Shown here: in pieces, positions 36,338 to 47,000 of the stretch
Layout of the letters: every line of letters starts with the position of its first letter
Position numbering within the stretch: position 1 is the stretch's first letter
DNA from: Nemopilema nomurai
Lineage: Eukaryota > Cnidaria > Scyphozoa > Rhizostomeae > Rhizostomatidae
DNA length: 64,000 nucleotides
Assembly: GCA_003864495.1 (NCBI GenBank)
Contig: ML133452.1
Span: 905,672-969,671, forward strand
Direction: 5' to 3'
The notes under the pieces: generated by a model
Told to the model about the DNA's origin: nothing
The model's input: only the letters and a program-made list of their open reading frames with translations
Databases searched by the model: none
Translations under genes and position numbers: made by a program

Positions 36338-37815
36338 CTGAAGAACATGTGAAGATTGGAATCATTAGAAATACAAAAACTACATCAACAATTTCTTCTT
36401 TTCAAGGGCAACATGAAATAACCTATAAAAGCTGGAATAGCCTTTAGCCAAGGAGGTAAACAGAAAAATTTAAAGTAAAATTATGTACTAAATATTATGA
36501 AAGCTTACAATTCTTGCAATGAACAGGGTTGATAGAAGACTCTGAATGTGAAAATACAAACTGATCAATTACATACATTTGTTTCTTCAAATGGTGGATA
36601 AATTTCTTTCTGTTGAAGTAAAAATGAAATGATTCATTTTCAAAATTTGCATGTTAAGAAACAATAAATTTGGGTTAATAACTTCTAATAAATCTGTTTT
36701 CCTGGAACTATGAGAGGTATCAAATTCAGTTAAAGAGGTATCATTGAAATTATTCAGAAATTGTATTTTAAATGACAAACAAAGAAATCTATCACTGGAC
36801 AAAAAAGACTGGGCTCTGATACTGGAGGACTATGTCTTTTGGTGGAAATCTTTCATTAATCAAATGACATATTAGATTATCCTCCAATAAACTTTTGCAT
36901 CTATGTTTTGCAATCTGCACCAAACTTCAACAATCTGTTGGTGGTTGATTGTTAATACATACATACAATGTTTTTGTGCAATTAATAAATACAATGTTAT
37001 ATGTGCTAGCTTTCTGTACACTTAATAAACAAAGTTCAAAAACAGTATCCCTGGCTTTAGTGACTGGTATGAACACAAGATCTATACATGAATTCTATAC
37101 GAAACTAATCAAAATTTTGTTTCTATTGACAGTCCTTTCAATTATACACTTCTTTGCTTGATGCTCTTCCATATAAAAACACTTACATTAAGAATAATTA
37201 TGATAGTTCTACTCCTCCAACAAGCTCATATTTTACTCTTACTTTCTACATAATCAAAGAGAGGGTGTGACACGAGAAATTTTATCGACAGGGTTGATTA
37301 AAAATAGTTGATCATAGTGCACAAATTTTACACTCTAGTACTGAGTGGTTCCTTTGTGTCTAAGCTGGATTTAACAAAGTGCAAATCTAATTCTTCCCTG
37401 AAATACCAACACGCTGCTATAGATGTTTCAACTGTGACACCGCCCCCACACCCACTACTTTGGCAGGCCCCTGTCTGGAGCCAACTTTTACATAGCCTAA
37501 AAGTAGTTTCAAGATGATAAAAAGGAATAAATATTGTTGGAGAGAAATTGAAGTAGTTTTAGGAGCAATCTTAGCAGTATGAATTGTTCACTGTTTTATC
37601 AGTCCAACCTGGCAAGCCGTTAGGTCTCCAAATAATTGAAAAGCATTAATACTTTGGTGAATTATTCTTTGCCTTTGTCACCTGAAGCTCTCAAATTGTT
37701 GATCAAGATAAAGGAAAGGGTTACATACTCTTCTCTTCTCTAAATAATCATCTTGGTTCTCTGGTAAATTGAAATAGTAAAATATGGCAACAGGAAATAG
37801 AACATATAGTCCAAC
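36242..37815 (-). CDS. PET100: PET100 cytochrome c oxidase assembly factor (last two exons)
   Basis: Two minus-strand exons, 37815-37729 and 36337-36242, join in phase 0 to give the last 60 residues. The first has a CTTCTTCTAG acceptor and GTATGT donor and encodes a membrane segment, VGLYVLFPVAIFYYF, then NLPENQDDYLEKRR. The second follows GTTCTTCAG and encodes IPPKTKEERQKYMK, a basic helix and SGE, then TGA. PET100 proteins share a short N-terminal membrane anchor with an FPVAxF core, an acidic linker, a Pro-Pro turn and a basic tail. They act at the mitochondrial inner membrane in complex IV assembly. The first exon, expected to encode about ten residues ending in phase 0, was not found. 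Confidence 0.75.
37729..37815 (-). CDS. PET100: PET100 exon with membrane segment
   Basis: Twenty-nine codons in phase 0. The hydrophobic helix containing FPVAIFYYF and the following NLPENQ match the PET100 signature. Strong consensus splice sites lie on both sides. Confidence 0.75.
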
Positions 37816-38059
37816 CTAGAAGAAGAGAAGTTCAACAATTTTACATCTGTATGAATTCATATTAATAATAAGAATAATCTAAGATAAGATAATGTCAGAG
37901 AATCATTATGCAACAATAACACAACTTATTTATTGCAAGAATTTTGTGTGATCAAATAACAGTCATGTCAAACACAATAAAATTATAAATTTATTTTGTC
38001 AGTTTTTCTGAATCTAAACTTTTAAGCCAATTTAATCACACTGCAAACAGACTACAAAA

Positions 38060-38241
38060 GTTGACTTTTGGATTCCCTGCTGTTCTTTCTAGTTGAGTTG
38101 GGTCTCCAGTGCCTTATTTGCTTCAGTTAAGGAAATTTCTAGCTTTTTCTTCCCTTATGATGTCTCAAATTTAGTCTTCACTTCAAAGTCCACAATGCCA
38201 CATCATGTTTTGCCATTAGCAACTTTATAGAACAACTTGCC
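38060..38241 (-). pseudogene. Decayed coiled-coil-like coding relic
   Basis: One minus-strand frame of about 60 codons reads as Lys/Glu/Leu-rich protein (for example GKKKLEISLTEANKALE) and is broken by three stops: TGA, TAA and TAG. No intact gene is nearby. It may be part of an old transposable element. Confidence 0.35.
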
Positions 38242-38637
38242 AGTTCAGTAAAGAGTAGTCAATGTTCATGTTAATTAACTAATCAATTGATTAATTAATT
38301 ACTGTATTTCATGATTGGAATGTGAGTTTTCTCCCATTAAGATTTTCATATGGTATTCTAAAAATGCAAGATTAATGGACCTCCAGTCTTGATGATCAGA
38401 AATAACAAGCATGATTATCAAAATTTCTCCTTTTAGATTTTGAAATCGATCTTTCGACCATTTAGAAAGGATCTTTATTATCATAGACCTTAATTGCGAA
38501 ATATGCCATTCTATATAAAACCAAAAGAAATATTTGTGTAAAAACAAAAAAGTACTGGCATATATTATATAACATAATTGAGCAGAGATCATGATGAGCA
38601 GAGATCTCTCGTCTCTCACTGTTCAGAACGAGATGCG

Positions 38638-38800
38638 TTTATTAACAAGATTGAAGAGCTTTTCTGTCATGATAAGGATCGAATTGCTTTGCATAAACAG
38701 TACACAGAAAAGCCAGAAATGTGACATCTGTATAAATGCAAGCAGTTTAATCATTTAGCAGCATCAACCTGTCCAAAAGAGGTTCATGAAGGGGTAAGTA
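38638..38800 (+). pseudogene. Retroelement gag-like relic with decayed zinc knuckle
   Basis: A plus-strand frame includes one TGA and then LYKCKQFNHLAASTCP, close to a CCHC zinc knuckle of retrotransposon gag proteins but with the first Cys replaced by Leu and one extra residue before the last Cys. It is a small non-functional fragment; no polymerase or terminal repeats were seen. Confidence 0.35.
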
Positions 38801-38999
38801 GCTCCACGAATTCAAACGCAAAAATAGATTAAAAATTACCCTGAAAAGTTCGATTTTACTGCCCATATTTCTTTATGATTTTATCAGCAGCAAGACACTT
38901 AATTCCCGGCTTCAGAGAACAGAATTAAAGTTAGCACATTGCCATGAAAGTTTTTCGTCCAGATGTAGCCTCTTTTGGACAAGCGTTAAGAAGATCAAC

Positions 39000-39130
39000 A
39001 ACAACAACAGCTTGTGTGGATTGCCGGTCACTGATCGCCGGCTTGGACCGGCTTCGAATGTTTTTTTTCCGATTACCCGGATCGATCCAACTGTGTAGAA
39101 GGGGGGCGGACCGTCCATCATACGGCATTG
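39000..39130. other. GC-rich patch of unknown nature
   Basis: This patch is much richer in CCGG, CGG and GGGG than the surrounding AT-rich DNA and is open on both strands. With the adjacent relics it may be transposon-derived. No terminal repeats were defined. Confidence 0.35.
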
Positions 39131-40090
39131 ATGCTTTACTGCCTGCTCTGTTAGTAGAATTACTAATGATTTCATTATTTTCTTATAGAAATAATTCAAC
39201 TTACCAATCTTCCAAACCCACAGCTCCTGCATCAAAATTATAGCAAAAGTTTTGGGCCTTCACCACTACAATCGAGAAAATGTACGATCTATTCCTCATA
39301 TAGAGTAAGTTGACTTTTTAAATATCTTTACATCATAATTTCAGGCATTTCTGGGGTGCGAAGGTCGTGGACTTAAAAGTATTTGGAAGGCGAGCAGAAC
39401 AGATATCTACAATATAAGATCAACGCTTCCGAGCAGTAAAAGTAAACAGAGTGATTATGCATATGTCTTGCAAAAACGGAAGGAATATTTCCCTCTATGT
39501 TTAAAGAAAACAGCGAGCTTCGGTGCAGATTCAGTTGATTTTCTCTAACTTTTTCTGCTTTTTTGTTATCCCGTTTATCTTGGAGACTAGGTGGATTATT
39601 AATATTTTGAAGGACTATGTAATGGAGAAACCTTCTAATGTAATCATTGAATGAATAAAAATTTAGATGAATCAAAAATAATTTTTCGTTCCTCAAATAA
39701 TTTGTCTCCTTTTTTCGGTAAGAAATTGAGAATATCTTACAGTATTTGAGATGGCACACTTTAGCAGTAAAACCTGAATAAGCAAAAGGAGAATGTCTCA
39801 AGTTTGCAAGTGCCTGAGTGCCTGAATTCCAAGCCAGTGTTCAATATAAGCAAAAGCTCGGAATAAACTTCTTGTTTTACTTCTACTATGCAAATACCCA
39901 GGGTAAAGAGCCCCGAAAAGAGCACCACGATCATAGAACTGGGTTGAAGATGTCCAAAAGCTAGTTTAATGCATCGTGTTAGATTCTTTTCGTTGTAAAC
40001 GTCAAATTATGTCAGTTTCACAGTTGCTTATATTACAAAGGGGCCTCCTTCTTTTGCATTTGTTAAGGCATTATATCCAGCAGGTCACAA

Positions 40091-40210
40091 GGCAAAGGTG
40101 AAAGGAGAATGATGCAGGCACAGGGCAAAGGTGAAAGGATAAAGATGCAGGCACGGGGCAAAGGTGAAAGGAGAATGATGCAGGCACAGGGCAAAGGTGA
40201 AAGGAGAATG
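40091..40210. repeat. 33-bp tandem repeat, about 3.6 copies
   Basis: The unit begins GGCAAAGGTGAAAGGAGAAT and continues GATGCAGGCACAG. Copies start at 40091, 40124, 40157 and 40190, with few differences. Confidence 0.9.
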
Positions 40211-43200
40211 ACGACAATCAAGTTTTGGATTAGCAAAGTCTATTCATTAAGATGTGTGATGGCATAATTGGTTTTAGAAAGGGACAGGCAACGCCGCATA
40301 AGCTGAAACATGCTAAATATTCTTCAAACAAGATGACCAATCTTCTGAAGTTGACAATGTCTTGCGTTTGCATGTTCTCGAACGCAAAGCTACATTTACA
40401 AGCCTATGAGAGTGACCCTGTATTGTTAATCTTTGTGTATAACTTACAGTCATCTATGAGTTACTAGTATTGGAAAATTGCTCTTCATTTTCTGCACACA
40501 ATTTTTAATAACGATTATTACCTCGAATGATATTACCATCTAGTTTTCACCTTTGTTTTCTTCTAAGTTCATCCATTAAATTATCATTTTAACAGATGCC
40601 TGCATTGTTGCTGAAAATGCTCGAGGACTGCATGAATAGAAGTGAATTGATAGATTACCCACTTCAGAGCCACGTTATCAGAGCTTATATTTCAGCAAGA
40701 ATCTTTGAGGTATCAAAGTTCTGAAAGCATTGCGAAACTTTAATCAAGTTGGCTGACAACTGGATATGGCTACTCATGGCTACACCTTCCAAATGAATTC
40801 AATGCGTGTTGATTTGTATGTGATCTTCTGACATGCGATTTAATGATTCATTTTAAATACAACTTGAAATTTCACTTAGCATCAGCAAAACATACGTGCA
40901 CCACTTAAAGGCAGTTGCAGCGTAACAGTATCCAAATGGGTGTGACAACCCCCCCCCCCCACCTCTTCCATCTTTTTGATGAGTAAATTATGTTTCCTCT
41001 GTTTTCTCTATCAGTGTCATAACTATTTGAAATCTTTCACCCGATTGTTATCTAACACTCTCATTTTGCCTGGTAAATTAACCCCTGGCTTTCCCGATAC
41101 TTTGGAAGGAAAGCGTTTAACATTTACCATCAATGGCATAGAGAATAGGTTTTGCATTCACCAAAAAGAACCAGCTACTCGTTTTTGCTCGAACCTTTTT
41201 ACCTAACGCAAAAATTATTTGATGAAGCATTAATGATCCGGCGACCGCTGTTCATGAATCGAAACCATGTCTTATCCGCACAAAGTATACGTTCCGAATC
41301 GAAAGTTATCAAACCCCGCTACGTTGAGAACAGTAAGCGGAAAGTTCTGGGTGTAGTACTGTTAGCAAGAACTGGCATTTAATCTGCTATTTCTAGAGAT
41401 GGTTTGTGGAATGTGCGAAATACGCTAGTCACGGAACAACTTCAAGATAACATATCGGTCCATATCATTGCAGCCGCGATTACTATCTGTTTCGCACCAG
41501 CAAAGTCAAATAACTAGAAAAATGTGAGCTCACAGGAAAAGCTTAGCATCTGATTTGAAACGCGTTTAGCTGATCGCAGCATGTCTTCATCCATAATGTT
41601 CGTAGGGTGCCTGAAAATCCCATGGATTCAGGATAAGGAATTTGGAGGAGATCTCTCGGATTCTGTAGCCACCTTTCAGACTTGCGTTTTGCTATTTTAT
41701 GAGTCGGCCGATCCGACAAGCACCTGCCTGAAACTGCCTATGGATGCTTTGGTAAATTTGCAGTTAGAAGCACACTAGTGCATTACCACATTACCACAAT
41801 AGTAGTAAAATCATTTGTCGAAGTCTGCTATCAAACCTTTCTTGATTCCTTATCAACCCATGGCTACCCCAATTTTAGAAAGAGATGCCATAAATTACCA
41901 GGTTTTTCCTTGGTGTGTAATTGAGGAAAGGGGGTCGGAACATACAAAAGGGTGTTGTCAGAAATCTGAGAAATATCTAACAAGCGTGGAGGGGGAGAGG
42001 GGAGTTCAAAAACTCACAAAATGACGGAACGAAAGGCTCCAGAGAACGCAGTTATGAAAACTTGTAACATACACATTTTTGTCCACCTGGTACTATCTTT
42101 GGCTCTGTAAGTCTTCCCTCTGACAATTAGAGCAAACTTCGAACTTTGCTTCAATAAGTAGAAGTATTTGTTGGTTGGAAGAAACACGCCATCAGTAGAT
42201 CATTTTCAATAACGACGGCAAACATAATAAGAGCGGGAGAGATTAGAAAAAGCAGGGGTCTTAATAAGACGAAAAATCAATAAGCAGGGGTCTTAATAAG
42301 ACCGGGGTGTTGGAAAATAATCAAAAATTAGGCACCTAGGTGTAGGCCCTAAAATCCTTTGTCACAATCCACCTGCCAAATTTCGAACACACGGCAAAAT
42401 TGTTAAGTCAAACTAGCTCTCATTTGTTGAGATTTTGACTGTTGTTATTACGAAATATAGCAATCTTCTATTTACTATGTTGCATAAGTTACTTGGTTTT
42501 ACAGTTCTGCGTATCAGTGCTCTTTGATCAAGGAAGGTGTTACCGTGGGCTTGTTGACCTAAGAAGTAGCATGTGCTCATTCCTGCAACCCCTCGTGTAG
42601 TTAGCACTCTGTAACCGGCTATTCATCTTGTCTGCGTTTGGTCATTTCCCGGAGTCTGTCTGCACTGAAGGGTATCGAGGGAGTATCGAGTATTCTTGTG
42701 CAACACGATAAATTTTACGATGGCTCTGTGAAATTTCGAAGTTTCAAAATATTTGCTGCTGCCACTAAGATCTTCAGCGCTGGAAATTTGTTTACGTTAT
42801 CAGAGGTAGATGCAAGACAAGTTAAGGCTGCAATTTCGATCTCTTTTTAATATTTAATCCTTGCCAGGAAAGCTATGGAAATCAATTTCATTCTTAAAGG
42901 AAGAAATACTTTATTGAATGCAAAGCCCATAAATTTTTTATCATGGTATTGCTGCTACCATTTTCTTTGAAGTTGAGAGTTGTCTTGATGTTTGATCAGA
43001 AGTCTAGATGCCGGGATTTTGAGCTCTCAAGGAAAACCACGATGATAATTAAAATGGCCCTCCTCGTCATATAGGTAGAAGAATGGGGATAGCATGATAG
43101 GTCAACAATAAATGAGAAATCAATCTACCATATCGTATACTCTGGTCTGTATTAAACTTTTCTAACCTCCTATTGCTGTACTTAGTTATTGGGATTGAGG

Positions 43201-43700
43201 TTGAGCTTTAGTGTAATTTTCAGGTCTTGGTTGCAATTTTTAGTTCACTTTTCTATAGATTTGATTAAAACTAACGATAAAGTCATGTTGATGATCATCC
43301 GTAGAGCATTAAGTTTGATCTATTTCTGATTTTTTTTCAGTTCAAGAAAAAACCCTCTCCTTTCCTTGGGCAAATTATTTTTTTCAAACTAGCCTGTCTC
43401 CATGCTACGTCACAACACTCTTTCAATGTGTTTGTTGTAACACGCTGGCAACTTTCTTCCACACACGACTAGTTTAACAAGGTGGCGCTCTCTTGTAGTT
43501 TTTCAAGGCCGGTGTCCTAGCCCTTTTCTTTTTCATCCTATTTTCTTGTTTTCAAGTCCTGCTTGTGGAAAAATGTATAAATTTTTTAATGTTTACGTGC
43601 AAAAATGAATCTGACAAGTATTAAACTCAAGTCACTAATTTTGTTTCACCTCACGTAATGTTATCAGCTTGGCACCTATCCCTTTATCATCACGTAATTT
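40211..43700. other. Intergenic DNA upstream of EPS15
   Basis: No supported exon. It contains a C-homopolymer at about 40949-40961 and a 20-base direct repeat at 42251 and 42283. The missing PET100 first exon should lie between 37.8 kb and about here, but no phase-0 candidate was convincing. Confidence 0.5.
42251..42302. repeat. Short direct repeat, period 32
   Basis: AGCAGGGGTCTTAATAAGAC occurs twice, 32 bases apart. Confidence 0.85.
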
Positions 43701-44043
43701 TTGTAGGTCTCTTTTACCACTATCGCCAAGAGTGAGAAGACCGGTAATTGGTAGAGTGGGAAGATTCGAGAAGTTGTTTCTTGCTTCCACCTAAATTTCA
43801 TGGCGAATTTCTCACACAGCACACAAGATCCAGATCCGGGCAGTCAAAATCTTACATGAGCCGGTCCGGTCTTCCGCAAAGCCAGATGGTCCGGCTGGGA
43901 GAAAACGGCCTAAACCACAGCAGTGGCCAGTGGCAAATGTTTTGTGTGAGATGCCTTTCTGAACTGGCCATGTACACGCAGATGTAAAGGGAAATTAGGA
44001 AACCTCTACTTATCTTTGCAAGAATCTTACTCCTGCTACCGAA
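43700..44043 (+). promoter_or_regulatory. Probable EPS15 promoter / 5' UTR
   Basis: The segment directly upstream of the EPS15 ATG is locally richer in GC, with repeated CCGG/TCCGG motifs at 43830-43890. No TATA box is evident. It is inferred from position only. Confidence 0.35.
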
Positions 44044-44070
44044 ATGTCGGGGTTTCCACCCATAAATCAG
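44044..44070 (+). CDS. EPS15: EPS15 exon 1 with start codon
   Basis: Nine codons (MSGFPPINQ) end in phase 0 at CAG before GTAAGA. They are compatible with the next exon [15 protein letters not shown] and match the short N-terminal leader before EH1 in relatives. The bases CCGAA before ATG are acceptable. It was chosen as the first upstream ATG exon with a consensus donor in the right phase; transcript evidence is lacking. Confidence 0.65.
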
Positions 44071-47000
44071 GTAAGATAAAGATTTGTGTTCGGTGCTCAC
44101 TTTTTGGACAACGGCCTGTCAAAGTTATGATATCTTTTGATTTAGGCCTTCTGCATGCTTAACAACAAAGTAGATTTTATCATGGGCATTTTTCGGAGGA
44201 CTTCAATTTTCTTCTGAACCATTCATATCAGATGTAGTACCTAGATTAAGCCTATGTTTGGTACATTCATAGCATAATTAGACACTGGTCCTTCCTTGTT
44301 ATTTATATGCGGACTTGATAAGCTCTCACTTAATTAATCTGCATATATATCCCATGTGCCCCTATTAACTCTACCAGAGTCATGAGATAATATTTGCTGA
44401 GCTTTTAATCAAAACTTTTCGGTTGCTTGGGGGCTGTTGATGCAAGTCAACAAGACTATCCCATTCAGACAAATGTGTTGATGTATGCTAGTCTAGATAT
44501 TTGGAGCTGTGTTTTTTCCTTTTCTCACAAAATAGGATAGACGTAAGATTTATATCCACATTTTTGGTTGATGCTATTAAGAGAATGACTTTATTTTTGA
44601 AATTTTGACATCTTTCAACATTTTGTTAGTATGTAAATTTTGGTCTTTAGTCGCAAAAATTTTCATAACAACAATTCACTTTTTATGATTTTGGAGCAAA
44701 TGTCCTAGAACATCATGTCATGTAGAAGTTTTTGCGTGCAGTTTGAAAGCTAAAGAGAATTCTAGATTCTTTTCTCAGACGCACAATTGACAAAAATAAT
44801 GAGGAAAGGTCTTGAAGTAGCAAAGATGTTTGCAAGTAGAGAAACAGCACTGAAATCTTGCCAGAAAATTTCTCTAAAAGTGGGAAGTGCATAAAAAGTG
44901 ATAAGTCATATTTGTGAAAAATGAAAAATGCTTTGAAAAGTTTAATTTTAAATCATACAAGGAAAAAAAGGAAATTTTCACACTACACTTACTGCTGGTA
45001 ATCAATTAAGAAGATCTTTCATAGCTCAGATTGAAATATTGTCAACTTGATTAAGTGGCTTTAGGGTTTATCAGCATAATTTATTGCTTTAAGAAGAACA
45101 ATGGTCACATATTTCAAAAGAACATTTTTGTGGTCCTTGGAACTTAGTATTAATATTCCATATGAATGTAGATATGTCTGAGCCAGGCCTTTTCGTTTTA
45201 CGCGGGCGATCGCCATTGCTCTCGCCATTACTATCGCCCTCGCCAGATCATTGCTGTGGGCAGTTGACCACCCTTGCAAAATCATGTGTCCCCCAAAAGA
45301 GAAAGGAAGAGCATGTGGCTATTTTTGCTGTCCCTATTATTCAATTCAGTGCTCAGTATTCAATTTGATACTAGAACGGGCTGTTGATATTTATTTGGGG
45401 AAAAATCGAAAGACTGTTGTAGAGGAGCCTCAAAGTAAAAGGCTTCGCAATGAGGCTCCAAAAGAATATGAAAACATAGACAATGCCATTGGGGAGGACG
45501 AGGGAGAGAACATTTCAAGCGAGTCAGAATAAGATTACGATTCACACTCTGTAGAAGAACTTTAAAAAAAGCGAACTTTGATTGATTTCAAGTTATATCT
45601 CTTATGTTTTTACTTAGCTGGTCAAACATGTTCTATCTTTGTCCATTCTTAAAAGTCACATCATTCCTATATGAAAGGTCAAGTTGCTAATGAAAATGAA
45701 GCATCCTTTTCTCTTTTTTAGCATTATAAATCTTCACAATGGCAATAAAAAGGGGAAAAAGTTTTTGCATACTTAAGTACTTTTTCGTCCGACACTCCTC
45801 AAAGCTGACAAAGTAAATAGCCAGTTGCGGATCGAAAACACTAGAGGGTGACAAGAAGAGCGTGTGATTGGTTATAGTTGACCAATCAGCCCTTCTTAAC
45901 ACCTAACTCTAGAAGAGCCCAAGGAAAAAGACGAACTCTTCCTGTCTGTAAAGAATGGGATTTTCCATTGAAATATAGACAGACTCCAAAACACCTAGGT
46001 GGAAAGACGTCCTAGCCTGCCCAATTATACGAAAATAATATATATTATTATAAATCATTACATTCATTCACACATTAAAAATCATTACATCAAACAATGG
46101 GCAATCTTTCGGAGATAATACCATAACTTCCCCCTTCAGGTCCTGAAGGATTTCCTTTTAACAGATATTGTTAGACGGTCGATTGCTGAACCACATGGGC
46201 AGTTTGTTGCCCTTGCGAAAATTTCATCACGAAAAGGCCTGGTCTGAGCAAAAATTCTATTTCATTGAATTGACTTTTAGATTGCTGGTCACAACTACAA
46301 TGTATATGAAGCTTATTACAAGCAGGTGAGTACAAACATTGATTCTTACTTCTTGTCAATAGCTCTTTTGATAATTAGAATATTGTTATTTGTCACACTT
46401 GATTGTTATTCAATATCAACCTCAAGTCTGATAGTCAACCTCAAAGAATATCCCAAAGCATTAAAATCATAAGCAATATTAGTCCATAAAGTTTTTGAAC
46501 ATTATATAAGTCATATATTTTGTAATTTGTTGGTAGTGGCAAATGTGGTTTGGCCATAGTTTGATGTTCAGTAAGCAGTTTGATGTTCAGTTTGATGTTC
46601 AGAAGGAAACCCTGTAAACTTCTACAAGAATATAGATTTTTGTTCTCTAGGCTAACCCTGTTCTAATATGCACAAAATATTCTCCTTTGGAACTTTAATC
46701 AGTTGATTCAATTCTAATGAAGGCAGTTTGTGATTTTCAAGATTTTCTAAAGTAAAAATTTGAAGGTATTTCCAAAATTTTCACTCCTGCATCGGACAAT
46801 CATGTTTAATTATAACAAGGCTTTAAGATTCAGATCATTTTATTCTATTTAGTGTCAGATATTTATTTTTCATTAACAGATATTTGTAAGCCTAATTTCT
46901 TCCCAAGTAACTTACAACTATCAGATAAAGTGTGTTAGTTTAATATTGTATTCTAGATTCAAGTCCTATTTTAATAGGCTGTGTATTATCACAACTTCAA

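Noticed and set aside
39205..39232. ATG exon with GTAAGT donor as PET100 exon 1
   Set aside because: It ends in phase 1, whereas the next PET100 exon needs phase 0; joining them shifts the frame.
43852..44100. Minus-strand 82-codon frame across the EPS15 start
   Set aside because: It overlaps EPS15 exon 1 on the other strand and shows no family features.
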